From contig NZ_JAYFQK010000024.1 in assembly GCF_034927245.1 (NCBI RefSeq), positions 60,042 to 124,041 of the forward strand: a stretch of 64,000 nt of DNA. Direction: 5' to 3'. Of the stretch, positions 15,918 through 25,026 are shown one piece after another (position 1 is the stretch's first letter; every line of letters begins with the position of its first letter). A model generated the notes under the pieces. It was not told the origin of the DNA, did not search any database, and was given only the letters and a program-made list of their open reading frames with translations. Source of the DNA: Desulfitobacterium_A sp034927245. Lineage in GTDB: Bacteria > Bacillota > Desulfitobacteriia > Desulfitobacteriales > Desulfitobacteriaceae. The position numbers and the translations under genes were made by a program.

Positions 15918-16766
15918 ATGGCCTCTTTTGAGAACAAAAGAGTTGAAGATATGAATTATTTTGAATTACTGGCGTGGCTTGGTATCGGTAGTTCTCATCC
16001 CGGAGGCTTTCCTGCTACTAAGCTGAATTTAGAGGCGATCCAGATTAAACCTGAAGACTACGTGCTTGACGCCGGATGCGGCAGTGGCCTTACAAGCTGT
16101 CACCTCGCCAAAATGATTGGTTGTAAGATTATAGGGATTGATATCAATCCCCAGATGATTGAAAAAGCCGCCCAAAGAGCTGAAAAAGAGGGAATATCAC
16201 ATCTTGTAGAGTTCAAATTAGCAGATGTTAATCAATTGCCCTTCGCCGAAAACACCTTTGATTGGGTCATTGCCGAATCAGTAACAGTATTTCTGGATAA
16301 GATTCAAGTATACCGTGAATTCTACCGTGTGCTTAAACCCGAAGGTCAAGTTGCCGATCTTGAGATGGCCCTACTTCATGCTTTACCTCCTCCTCTCAAA
16401 AAGCAATTGGCAGATTGCTTTGGTCCGAACACAAACCCCGTATCCTTTGAAGAGTGGTCTCAATCAATCAGCCAGGCAGGATTCCAAGATGTTGAAATCA
16501 AAAATCCGCAACCGTTAAAAAACAATGGCAGTCTCATCGCTAATAAACTAAAAAAAGATTGGCTCTTGATTAAAGATCTTGCCGATAAAGTAACCAAACA
16601 GCCCGGGTTAATATCCAGACTGCAGAAGAATGTAAGTTTCACAAGGAGGACTCAAGGCTACTTTGGTTTTGGCTTGGTCTATGGACGAAAACCCCTCCCT
16701 CCTGCTCGCCCCAAAGCCGGCCTCAAACAGTGGCTGTTAAACGCACTGCAAATTATCCACCATTAA
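15918..16766 (+). CDS. Class I SAM-dependent methyltransferase
   Basis: This is a 282-residue soluble methyltransferase. Motif I, LDAGCGSG (50-57), binds S-adenosylmethionine, followed by GIDINPQMIEKA (motif II) and FDWVIAESVTVFL near 115. The central region resembles UbiE/Methyltransf_11 enzymes. The C-terminal 100 residues are variable and basic and give no substrate clue. The ATG follows a strong AAGGAGGGGTGA that is locked in a perfect hairpin. It lies 79 bp downstream of the ferredoxin gene. The substrate is unknown. Confidence 0.85.
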   Translation: MASFENKRVEDMNYFELLAWLGIGSSHPGGFPATKLNLEAIQIKPEDYVLDAGCGSGLTSCHLAKMIGCKIIGIDINPQMIEKAAQRAEKEGISHLVEFKLADVNQLPFAENTFDWVIAESVTVFLDKIQVYREFYRVLKPEGQVADLEMALLHALPPPLKKQLADCFGPNTNPVSFEEWSQSISQAGFQDVEIKNPQPLKNNGSLIANKLKKDWLLIKDLADKVTKQPGLISRLQKNVSFTRRTQGYFGFGLVYGRKPLPPARPKAGLKQWLLNALQIIHH

Positions 16767-16852
16767 TGCTGTTCAAAGAACTAGGAAAATGCATCTTGTT
16801 GTGTTAAAATTTAATGATATATTTTTAATATCGTTAAGAAAGTGTTGTTAAA

Positions 16853-17716
16853 ATGAATAACATCTATGATGTCAGAGGCGGTCGCGGCGGTGATGCCTAT
16901 TTAATCGTCGGCGATCAAAAGACCGCCTTAATCGACTGCGGTATGGCCTATTGTGCGCAAACTTTAATTGAGAACATTAAAAATGTAATTCCGAATCGTC
17001 CTTTAGATTATATTCTCCTTACCCACGCTCATTATGATCATATCGGTGCTGTCCCCTACTTAAAAACAGAATGGCCTAACCTTATCGTTTTAGGTTCTGA
17101 GTATGATCAAGCTATACTTAAACGGCCTAACGCCTTAGCCACTATTCGTGATTTGGGCCGCCAGGCCGCCGGTATATACGCGGAAGGATTAATTGAGAAT
17201 TACAACGATGATCTTATGAAAATCGACTCCTCAATTGCTGAAGGCGCTATGGTTACTTTGGGCAATATCAGTATTAAAGTCATAGAGACTCCCGGACACA
17301 CCCGTTGCACCCTTTCCTTCTTGATCAATGACGAAATTTTATTTGTCAGCGAATCATGCGGGGTATTAAGTCAATCGGGGACCATCTATCCGGGCTTCTT
17401 GGTCAGCTATTATGAAGCCATTAAATCCATAGGAAAGTGTCAAATGCTTCATCCGCGGTTTATATATTCTTCTCATTATGGACTGATCGACCCTCACTAT
17501 ATGCCGCACTTCTGGCAGGATTGTATTAAGGCTGCGGAAGAAAGCCGGAGTTTTATACTCAAACGTGCTGAATTAGGGTACAGTGAGGCCGAAATTTTAT
17601 CTGCTTTTGAAGAAGTTTTTCGGGACGAGGAAAGTCGCTCCGAACAACCCTTCAATGCTTTTCGGATCAATACACAGGCAATGATTCAAAACCTTCTGAG
17701 CACCAATCCCGCGTAA
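16853..17716 (+). CDS. MBL-fold metallo-hydrolase
   Basis: This is a soluble metallo-beta-lactamase superfamily hydrolase of 287 residues. The metal-binding motif HAHYDH is complete (His58, His60, Asp62, His63), followed by TPGHTRC (third ligand His) and SSHYG near 200. Such proteins include thioesterases, glyoxalase-II-like enzymes and flavodiiron-like forms; there is no flavodoxin domain here. The start ATG has only a weak ribosome site (AAGAAAGTG). It stands after the methyltransferase gene and converges on the GerMN lipoprotein gene with a 16-bp gap. The substrate is unknown. Confidence 0.85.
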   Translation: MNNIYDVRGGRGGDAYLIVGDQKTALIDCGMAYCAQTLIENIKNVIPNRPLDYILLTHAHYDHIGAVPYLKTEWPNLIVLGSEYDQAILKRPNALATIRDLGRQAAGIYAEGLIENYNDDLMKIDSSIAEGAMVTLGNISIKVIETPGHTRCTLSFLINDEILFVSESCGVLSQSGTIYPGFLVSYYEAIKSIGKCQMLHPRFIYSSHYGLIDPHYMPHFWQDCIKAAEESRSFILKRAELGYSEAEILSAFEEVFRDEESRSEQPFNAFRINTQAMIQNLLSTNPA

Positions 17717-17732
17717 CACAGATGATTAAAGA

Positions 17733-18806
17733 TTACTTTAGCCCTACACAATTATTTATGTTGACGCTAAAATCCTCACCTTTTTTCTTTTCAATATGCC
17801 CTGATACGTAAGGATTTCCTTCTATTGTTAAGTAAACTTTAGCTGCACCGTAATATCCCCCTACTGTATTGACCAAACTCCGCAAAATCATGCCTTCATA
17901 ACCTGAGCCTGCATTCATTTCACTTACGAATTCTTTATTTAAATCAATATAGACACGATTATCTTTATTGAGATAGAGACTATTGATTTTTGCATTTGGC
18001 CCCAAGACTTTACCGAGATTAGCTTGCGGGGAATTTTTAAATTCCTTCTCAAAAATCTGTCTTGTAATGTCATTGGTATTAAAGGAAAGTTTCTTATCCA
18101 TATAATAAAGCTTTTCATCATTAACATTGGGGTAATAAAATCTTACCGTTTGTTCAAAAGGAACATTTTTCTCAATCTTATTTAACATAGAAGAAACTTC
18201 TATTCCGTTTGATTGATAGACTGTTTTAATCAAGCCAACATTCGGTCCATAGTAATCCACTGTCTTACCCTCGTTACCTTCCGTGGTTACTTCCACCGCC
18301 TTGTAATGACCCTCAGGGTTTGATAAACTGACGTCGATATTGGTGATTGTCCTTTTCCGATTGTCTGGGAGTGTCCATGTCGTACCTATGGCAATCGGCT
18401 CCTTCAAGAGTACTTCGCCTTTATTTGCTCCCTCAGTACTTTTTAGGAGCGCGCTTTGGGTAAAATCTTCCCGAAAATAAGTTTCACCCCGAGCAAGAAG
18501 CTGAATTAGCTCCCCATTACTATTTTCGATAACCTTAACGATTTCTGTCCCCCCGTTATTCGACCTAAGCTGCACACGATTTCCCTTGATATAATCAACA
18601 TTAGTGGTGAATGAAGCATACTCATTTCCCTGTCCCACGTAAGTATACCGTGTATTTTCCTGATCATTAAGAAAATCGTTAACAGAGAGAACAGCTGTAT
18701 TTGGGCTTGTATTCGTGGTATCTTGTGGGACAGAATCTTTATGAGCGCAACTGCTTAATATAAAAAGTGAGATAAGAAGAACAGCGGTTAAATAAAGCTT
18801 TTTCAC
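17733..18806 (-). CDS. GerMN-domain lipoprotein
   Basis: This is an exported lipoprotein: its signal peptide ends in the lipobox LSSC (Cys20). The middle (about 40-235) is a beta-rich region without clear identity. The C-terminal GerMN domain (about 240-345) has the typical blocks VRFYYPN, LGPNAKINSLYLNKDNRVYIDLNKEF and GAAKVYLTIEG. GerMN domains occur in the sporulation/germination protein GerM and in unrelated lipoproteins and are thought to bind cell-wall or protein partners. The 357-residue length and single GerMN copy differ from B. subtilis GerM, which has two. The role is not assignable beyond envelope function. Confidence 0.85.
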   Translation of the reverse strand: MKKLYLTAVLLISLFILSSCAHKDSVPQDTTNTSPNTAVLSVNDFLNDQENTRYTYVGQGNEYASFTTNVDYIKGNRVQLRSNNGGTEIVKVIENSNGELIQLLARGETYFREDFTQSALLKSTEGANKGEVLLKEPIAIGTTWTLPDNRKRTITNIDVSLSNPEGHYKAVEVTTEGNEGKTVDYYGPNVGLIKTVYQSNGIEVSSMLNKIEKNVPFEQTVRFYYPNVNDEKLYYMDKKLSFNTNDITRQIFEKEFKNSPQANLGKVLGPNAKINSLYLNKDNRVYIDLNKEFVSEMNAGSGYEGMILRSLVNTVGGYYGAAKVYLTIEGNPYVSGHIEKKKGEDFSVNINNCVGLK

Positions 18807-18919
18807 TTAATAACCTCCCTTAAAGCCTTTGCTATCAATTCTATCCTCAGTCTTGGATGGATGTTCCATAATTATACCTAACTTTTATTATCTTTTAATA
18901 AGTCACTTTGGAGGATCAT

Positions 18920-20098
18920 ATGATAAATTGGATTATTAAAGCTTTTATTAAAAATTACGAGGATATTAATAACAAAAAAGTTCGTGAAGCTTACGGAGTT
19001 CTCGGCGGGGTCCTAGGCATCGTCTGTAATCTCTCTCTTTTTATCCTCAAATTGACTATTGGGATGCTTAGCAACAGCATTGCAGTTATTTCTGATGCAT
19101 TTAATAACCTTTCAGACTTGGGATCCTCCTTAATCTCAATCATCGGTGCCAAGATGAGCAATCGCCCTGCTGATCCGGAACATCCTTTTGGTCACGGAAG
19201 GTTTGAATATATTTCTTCCCTTATCGTGGCTTTTCTTATTTTCGCCGTAGGTTTTCAATTGCTTAAGAGTTCAATAGCCAAAATCCTCGCTCCGGAAAAA
19301 GTCATTTTTAGTGCCACCCTGCTTATTATTTTGATATTTTCCATAATCGTTAAGCTTTGGATGTTTTCCTATAATCGATATATCGGCAAGAAAATAAACT
19401 CCAGTATCCAAATGGCTACTGCCGTCGATAGTCTTAATGACGTCTTAGCAACAAGTGCAGTCTTAGTAACAACCCTGATCAGCCATTATTTTAACTTATC
19501 CATTGATGGAATTGTCGGTCTGGCTATCTCCGTATTAATCCTGTATACAGGCTTACAAATTGCGAAAGAAACCATCAACTTATTACTGGGCAGTGCCCCT
19601 GATCCTAATCTGGTTCAAGATATCCGGGCCAAGGTTAGCCACGGACAATATATTGTCGGTACTCACGATCTAAAGGTTCACGACTATGGCCCAGGCAGAA
19701 TCCTTGCCTCGATCCATGCCGAATTTCCGGATACGGTTAGTACGATCAAGGCTCATTCGATTGTTGACGATCTTGAGGAGCAAATTTCCAATGAACTGGG
19801 CATTAATATGGTTCTTCACATTGATCCTTTAACTACAAATCCGGAGAAACTTGCTCAGGTCAATGCATTTATTCACCAAGAAATCCGGGAAATTGGCCAT
19901 TCAATTGACGTGGAAAATGTTCGAATGACCGAGGGTTTACATCATATCAACATCATCTTTAGTGTTATTGTCCCACCTAGCATCAAAGAATCGGAGTATA
20001 AAGAAATACGTCAAACTGTCGCCAAAACGCTTATGGCCAAAAACAATCAAGTCAAGATTGTCGTAGATTCAGTTGTACCCCGGGCCCGAAAGGAGTAA
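18920..20098 (+). CDS. Cation diffusion facilitator exporter, probably Mn(II)
   Basis: This is a six-span CDF-family antiporter of 392 residues with a cytoplasmic C-terminal domain (about 215-300) and an additional C-terminal ferredoxin-like tail. The transport-site residues read Asn62/Asp66 in the second span (DAFNNLSD) and Asp170/Asp174 in the fifth (DSLND). Zinc exporters carry His at the first position; an Asn-Asp-Asp-Asp set is the pattern reported for Mn exporters such as MntE, so Mn(II) is the favoured substrate (inference). The ATG at 18920 is preferred because GGAGG lies just upstream. It is followed 8 nt later by the radical SAM gene, probably cotranscribed. Confidence 0.87.
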   Translation: MINWIIKAFIKNYEDINNKKVREAYGVLGGVLGIVCNLSLFILKLTIGMLSNSIAVISDAFNNLSDLGSSLISIIGAKMSNRPADPEHPFGHGRFEYISSLIVAFLIFAVGFQLLKSSIAKILAPEKVIFSATLLIILIFSIIVKLWMFSYNRYIGKKINSSIQMATAVDSLNDVLATSAVLVTTLISHYFNLSIDGIVGLAISVLILYTGLQIAKETINLLLGSAPDPNLVQDIRAKVSHGQYIVGTHDLKVHDYGPGRILASIHAEFPDTVSTIKAHSIVDDLEEQISNELGINMVLHIDPLTTNPEKLAQVNAFIHQEIREIGHSIDVENVRMTEGLHHINIIFSVIVPPSIKESEYKEIRQTVAKTLMAKNNQVKIVVDSVVPRARKE

Positions 20099-20106
20099 GA
20101 AAGCCG

Positions 20107-20982
20107 ATGTTTTACGAAGGTTCAATCTACCGTCCGCCTAGCGAGGCCTCAAGTCTTATCCTTCAGGTTACTGTGGGCTGTAAGCATAATCAATGTACGT
20201 TTTGCAATATGTATAAAGGCAAACGATATCGTGAAAAAAGTTACAGTGAAATAAAAGAAATTATCAAAGAAGGGGCCTCATTATACCCTTCCGCCGAACG
20301 CATCTTTCTCGCCGATGGAGATGCACTTACTTTAGACACCGATCTCTTAGTAACTATTCTTCGCGAACTTTATGCAACCTTTCCACACCTCCAACGGGTC
20401 GGCATTTATGGCGGACCTTTAGATATCTTAGCGAAATCACCGGAGGAACTCAATCGACTCCGTCAGCATGGTTTACACATTGTTTATTTAGGTATTGAAA
20501 GCGGAAGTGCAGAGATCCTTAAACAGATCAAGAAAGGTGTAACACCACAAGATTTAATTACAGCCGGTCAACGAATTGTTGCCAGTGGTATCCTATTATC
20601 CTGCACTGTTATATCCGGTCTTGGGGGTAAGGAATATTCGAAAGAGCATGCCTTAGAAACCGCAAAGGTTGTGAGTGCCATAGATCCGCATTATTTGGGG
20701 ACTCTAACCTTAATGCTTGAACCTGAAGCCCCTCTGCTAAGACAAGTGAAGGCCGGAACTTTCAAGCTGCTAAACCCCTGGGAAATTCTCCAAGAGCTGG
20801 AGTTGATGATTAAACATTTAGAGGTCAGCAACTGCATCTTTCGAAGCAACCATGCTTCGAATTACTTAACCCTCAAAGCTCATCTTCCCGAAGAAAAGGA
20901 AACCTTGCTTACGGCTTTGTCAGACGTAATAGAACAAAACCGACAGGACCTCTTAAGACCTGAAACATGGCGCGGATTATAG
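20107..20982 (+). CDS. Radical SAM protein with CX4CX2C motif
   Basis: This is a 291-residue radical SAM enzyme. The cluster-binding cysteines are Cys25, Cys30 and Cys33, a CX4CX2C spacing in place of the common CX3CX2C. The GGPLD and YLGIESGS blocks of the TIM-barrel follow, and the C-terminal HLEVSNCIFRSNHASNYLTLK segment is typical of a subfamily related to Elp3/B12-type proteins but without a cobalamin domain. The reaction is unknown. It starts 8 nt after the CDF exporter. No partner peptide or substrate gene is evident. Confidence 0.83.
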   Translation: MFYEGSIYRPPSEASSLILQVTVGCKHNQCTFCNMYKGKRYREKSYSEIKEIIKEGASLYPSAERIFLADGDALTLDTDLLVTILRELYATFPHLQRVGIYGGPLDILAKSPEELNRLRQHGLHIVYLGIESGSAEILKQIKKGVTPQDLITAGQRIVASGILLSCTVISGLGGKEYSKEHALETAKVVSAIDPHYLGTLTLMLEPEAPLLRQVKAGTFKLLNPWEILQELELMIKHLEVSNCIFRSNHASNYLTLKAHLPEEKETLLTALSDVIEQNRQDLLRPETWRGL

Positions 20983-21075
20983 ATAGTTAAGTGAAATTTC
21001 CGTATATCATTGAGTAAAATAATGAAAAATATCATAACCGACATTACAGCATAAACGCCGAAGGAGATGCACTTG

Positions 21076-22560
21076 ATGACTAAAAGCAAGCTGTCCCAAC
21101 CGCTGGAAAACTTTAACGAATTAAAAATGCGTTTTAAAAATGTCAGTGCCGAATATGAACTTCTAAGCAATTCCTTAAATTGCTTGGAAGATTGTTATTA
21201 CTCACTCGTTGATGCAACAGGAAAAATTATTACTATCTCAACTGAATTTGAAAAAATAGATGGCTACAAAACTGAAGATATCTTAGGAAAAAATGTATTG
21301 GAGGTTTACCGTTTACATAAAGAAAACAGTGTCCATATGAAAGCAATCACCGAAAAACGGGTTATGAAAAATGAGAAATTTAGATATCCTTCTGCCTATG
21401 GTCAGCCCGTTGATCTCGTAATGGATATCTATCCCGTTTTTTCAGGATCCGAAGTGATCGGTTCCTTTGCCATAAGCCGCGATACAAGCAAATTACAAGC
21501 CTTAACAGATAAAGTATTTGAACTTCAAAAAGCGCTTTTTCAACAGTCCCAAAAAGGCAATAGCAATGGAACCCAATTTTCGTTCGACGACATCATCGGT
21601 TCCGGAGAAGCCATGCAAAGTGTCATCAATACCGCTAAAAGAATGGCCCGTTCGGAATCACGGATCATGATTCTCGGGGAAACAGGAACAGGTAAAGAGC
21701 TCTTTGCCCAAAGTATTCATAACGATAGTTCCAGAGCAAAAGAGCCTTTTATCGCCATTAACTGCTCAGCCATTCCGGATAATTTACTGGAAAGCATCCT
21801 GTTTGGAACAGCTAAAGGTGCATTTACCGGGGCGGGAGATAAGCCTGGATTGTTTGAAGCGGCGAAGGATGGCACGCTTTTTCTCGACGAAATCAATTCT
21901 ATGAATATTGCTCTCCAGTCAAAGCTCTTACGAGCCCTAGAAACAAATCGTATTCGAAGGTTGGGAAGCAACAAGGAAATCCCTATAAATCCTCGAATTA
22001 TCAGCGCCATGAATATCAATCCTCAAGAAGCCATTGAAACTGAAAAACTACGCAGTGATTTTTATTATAGGCTTGCTGTTGTCACTTTAGAATGTCCACC
22101 CTTGCGAAATAGAAAAGAGGATATTATTGCCTTATCTTGGTTTTATGTCGGGAAATATAGTAAGATTCTGGGAAGAAAGATTAACAATATATCGGATGAA
22201 GTCATACACATCCTGAAAAAACATGACTGGCCGGGAAATGTTCGTGAGTTAAGTCACTGTATCGAGCATGCAATGAATATGGTTGACCCCACCGATACTT
22301 CCCTTTTAGTGAAGCACTTACCTGCCTTTCTTCTAGACAAAACACTTAAGAATAATATTCTGCCGATCATCATCCCCAAACAAAATGATTATAGACAAAC
22401 GATGCTGCAAGTTGGAAGAGAAATATTGACACAAGCCTTAAAAAGGAATAACGGCAATATCAATAAAACCGCTAAAGAATTGGATCTCTCCAGGCAGTGT
22501 TTATTTTATAAACTAAAACGATTAGATATTGATATTCAGCACGAGATCTCTATCGAATAG
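21076..22560 (+). CDS. Sigma-54-dependent transcriptional activator with PAS domain
   Basis: This is a bacterial enhancer-binding protein of 494 residues. An N-terminal PAS-type sensor region (about 30-140) is followed by the AAA+ domain with Walker A GETGTGKE (201-208) and the sigma-54 contact loop GAFTGA (248-253), then a Fis-type helix-turn-helix at the end (NINKTAKELDLSRQCLFYKL). No response-regulator receiver domain is present, so it is likely controlled by a ligand at the PAS domain. The start at 21076 has AAGGAG 9 nt upstream. Its probable target is the cai/fix operon, whose promoter at 35075-35090 matches the sigma-54 consensus. It converges on the EamA gene with a 2-bp gap. Confidence 0.9.
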   Translation: MTKSKLSQPLENFNELKMRFKNVSAEYELLSNSLNCLEDCYYSLVDATGKIITISTEFEKIDGYKTEDILGKNVLEVYRLHKENSVHMKAITEKRVMKNEKFRYPSAYGQPVDLVMDIYPVFSGSEVIGSFAISRDTSKLQALTDKVFELQKALFQQSQKGNSNGTQFSFDDIIGSGEAMQSVINTAKRMARSESRIMILGETGTGKELFAQSIHNDSSRAKEPFIAINCSAIPDNLLESILFGTAKGAFTGAGDKPGLFEAAKDGTLFLDEINSMNIALQSKLLRALETNRIRRLGSNKEIPINPRIISAMNINPQEAIETEKLRSDFYYRLAVVTLECPPLRNRKEDIIALSWFYVGKYSKILGRKINNISDEVIHILKKHDWPGNVRELSHCIEHAMNMVDPTDTSLLVKHLPAFLLDKTLKNNILPIIIPKQNDYRQTMLQVGREILTQALKRNNGNINKTAKELDLSRQCLFYKLKRLDIDIQHEISIE

Positions 22561-22562
22561 AG

Positions 22563-23441
22563 TTATGAATTACCGCTGAGGTTAGAATAAGCAACAAGAA
22601 TAACGGCCGCTACAACCAATGCGCAGCCCAAGGATATAGACCAGGTTAGTGGTTCATGTAAAATGATGATCCCGGCTATCAGGCTAACAACCGGTTCGAG
22701 GGTACTCAGTATGGAAGCATTGGAAGCCCCCACGATTTGTACCCCCTTGATGAAGAAGATCAGGGCCAAGGCAGTACAGAAAAAACTTAACAAAGCGATA
22801 TAGAACAGACCTTTCAGCGTAAGCATCAAGGGCCAATTCCCCTGAGCCATGACCGCTGCCAGACAGATGATGGATGTAATCACGCAGGAATAAAAAGCCA
22901 GGACCAGGCTGTCCATCTTTTTTAGCTGGGGATGGTCAATTAAAAACACATAGATGGCAAAAAATACGGCCGAACCTATGGCTAGGATAACTCCCCGGAA
23001 AGAAAAACTACTTCCCCTCGGATTTGCAATCAGGTAGATGCCACCCAAAGATGTCAACAGAGCCATCCATTTGTAAAGCGGTAGTTTCTCATGATCGATA
23101 AAATAGCTGAGCAGCATAACCAGCACCGGAAACAGGTAATGTAGCGATGTGGCTGCACCGGCACTGATATATGTATATGATAGGTACAACGTTAGAATAG
23201 TCGCTGAATAACCCAAAGTACCCGACAATAACATCGGACCAATCTGTTGCCTCTCGATATGAAAATCAATCTTACGATAGAGTATATATACTCCTAACAT
23301 AGCGGCAGCCATACCCGAACGCAGGAAGGCGACCTCGAAGGCAGTAAGTCCTGTTGAATAGGCGAGTTTAGCCCATATCGGCATAAAACCAAAAAATGTA
23401 GCAGCAGCAATTATTAAGATAAGTCCCCGAAGCTTATACAT
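22563..23441 (-). CDS. EamA/DMT-family transporter
   Basis: This is a ten-span drug/metabolite transporter superfamily protein of 292 residues, with two EamA repeats (about 5-140 and 150-285) as in RhaT/YdcZ-like exporters. It is hydrophobic throughout; the second repeat ends in STLEPVVSLIAGIIILHEPLTW, a typical EamA block. The substrate is unknown. It follows the yaaU gene by 180 bp containing a hairpin, so it may be expressed partly by read-through from the cai operon or from its own promoter. Confidence 0.85.
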   Translation of the reverse strand: MYKLRGLILIIAAATFFGFMPIWAKLAYSTGLTAFEVAFLRSGMAAAMLGVYILYRKIDFHIERQQIGPMLLSGTLGYSATILTLYLSYTYISAGAATSLHYLFPVLVMLLSYFIDHEKLPLYKWMALLTSLGGIYLIANPRGSSFSFRGVILAIGSAVFFAIYVFLIDHPQLKKMDSLVLAFYSCVITSIICLAAVMAQGNWPLMLTLKGLFYIALLSFFCTALALIFFIKGVQIVGASNASILSTLEPVVSLIAGIIILHEPLTWSISLGCALVVAAVILVAYSNLSGNS

Positions 23442-23531
23442 TCGTTCCCTCCTTTCTTTCGATTTATTATATCAAATTTCTTAAATGTTTTTATCTTAGT
23501 TGCACTTCGCCATGCGTGACGCACTACTACA

Positions 23532-23558
23532 AGGGACTGTTGCTATGCAACAGTCCCT
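23532..23558. terminator. Hairpin between yaaU and EamA genes
   Basis: AGGGACTGTTGC (23532-23543) and GCAACAGTCCCT (23547-23558) form a perfect 12-bp stem with a 3-nt loop. There is no real T-run on the minus strand, so termination of the cai operon may be partial. The sequence closely resembles the terminator at 50308-50343. The same gap contains CTTAGTTGCACTT (23495-23507), shared with the repeat at 10557-10690. Confidence 0.5.
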
Positions 23559-23621
23559 GCAATTATATCTAGCCTCATATAATAGTTGTCTAATAGTTGT
23601 CCAACAACCTCTTGTAAAATA

Positions 23622-24962
23622 TCAGCCCTCTTCTTTAAGCTTGTATCTCTTAAAATCCACCGAACTTGATTCAGCTAACGTCAAACCTTTTGTCTCAGGA
23701 GCCATAGCTATTGACACAACCAGTCCAAGAACCGAGATGGCTACCCCAACAAGCATTGTGGGCCCGATCCCATGAGAGCTCATGTAAATGGGTAAGGCAT
23801 AAGTCGATAAAACTGTCCCAATGCGGCTGAAAGCCATAGCCGCCCCCACTGCCGAAGCCCGAATCTCGGTTGGGAAAAGTTCATTCGGATAAAGCCATTG
23901 CAAAATACCGGGGCCACCGGAAAAGAATGCATAAGTTCCAAAGGCGGCAACAACAATCCAGATATTAGCGTTTGGAAAAATTCCCAAAACGGCTAAGGCA
24001 ATACTCATGATTGTAAAGCTTCCTATAATCAAGGGGCGGCGGCCTATCGAATTCAACCAAAACATTGCCGGAATACAGCCGATTAAGAAAAACATACTAA
24101 TAATTATATCACCTAAAATCGCTTGCTTTCCGGCCCCAAAGCCAAATGCACTCATGATCTGCGGACCAAATGTATATAGACCAAACATGGGGACAACCTG
24201 ACATGCCCATATGGTACCCACAAACAGCATTCTGCTAAAGTATCCTTTTTTAAAAATCTTGCTATATTGTGTTTTTACAACCTCTTCAGGTTCTAATTCT
24301 ACATCTGCCCCAAATAACTGATGTACAATTGCACGAGCCTCATCAACACGCCCTTTACGAGCCAACCACCGGGGTGATTCCGGAGTGCCCCACCGTCCAA
24401 CAAAGAGAATGACACAAGGAATAAAAGCACTGCCCAGCATCCATCGCCAACCGCTATTTACATCGCTCAAAAGATATCCCACAATATCCGCTGCAGTTGC
24501 ACCTACATACCAAACAGCTGCGATAAATCCGATCGAAAGAGCCCTGTACTTTCGCGGTGTAAATTCTGTCACCAGGGAAGTGGCGATCGGATAGTCCGCC
24601 CCAATAACAATTCCTATCAAAAACCTCATAACAACAAGCTGCATAGGGGTTGTAATAAACATCGTTCCAAGGGAAATGATTGCAATTGCCATAATATCGA
24701 TGGTAAACATCAACTGACGTCCCACCAGATCAGTTATATATCCGAATAAAGCAGTGCCTAAAAAAATTCCTGCCAAAGCGGCAGCCCCAACCAACGCGCT
24801 CCAGTGTGCATCTAAATTGAGTTGAGGCCCCAATTGGGCAAGTGCAACACCTATAATAACTAGGACATAGCCATCCAAGAAGGGACCGCCACTCGCAAAA
24901 AGTATCATTTTCTTAAGAAAAGGGGTTAGTTCAAAATCATCGAGCGTTTTTTGGGGCTGCAT
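23622..24962 (-). CDS. yaaU: MFS transporter, YaaU-like
   Basis: This is a 12-span major facilitator protein of 446 residues of the sugar-porter-like branch. It contains FLDGYVLVIIGVAL in span 1, the loop 2-3 motif GYITDLVGRQ, PESPRWLARKGR after span 6, and FSGGPGILQWLYPNELFPTEIRASAVG near span 10. From memory of the E. coli sequence these blocks match YaaU very closely, and yaaU lies next to fixABCX in E. coli, so this is very probably its orthologue. The substrate is not established; linkage to the cai genes suggests a betaine or a product of the pathway. The start at 24962 follows GGGAG with 9-nt spacing; in-frame ATG codons lie slightly upstream. It is last in the operon. Confidence 0.85.
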   Translation of the reverse strand: MQPQKTLDDFELTPFLKKMILFASGGPFLDGYVLVIIGVALAQLGPQLNLDAHWSALVGAAALAGIFLGTALFGYITDLVGRQLMFTIDIMAIAIISLGTMFITTPMQLVVMRFLIGIVIGADYPIATSLVTEFTPRKYRALSIGFIAAVWYVGATAADIVGYLLSDVNSGWRWMLGSAFIPCVILFVGRWGTPESPRWLARKGRVDEARAIVHQLFGADVELEPEEVVKTQYSKIFKKGYFSRMLFVGTIWACQVVPMFGLYTFGPQIMSAFGFGAGKQAILGDIIISMFFLIGCIPAMFWLNSIGRRPLIIGSFTIMSIALAVLGIFPNANIWIVVAAFGTYAFFSGGPGILQWLYPNELFPTEIRASAVGAAMAFSRIGTVLSTYALPIYMSSHGIGPTMLVGVAISVLGLVVSIAMAPETKGLTLAESSSVDFKRYKLKEEG

Positions 24963-25026
24963 ACTTTTCATCTCCCTTTTTTGGTAGATCAGCAAATCAA
25001 GGACACTCGATTAAGACTGTTTTAAA

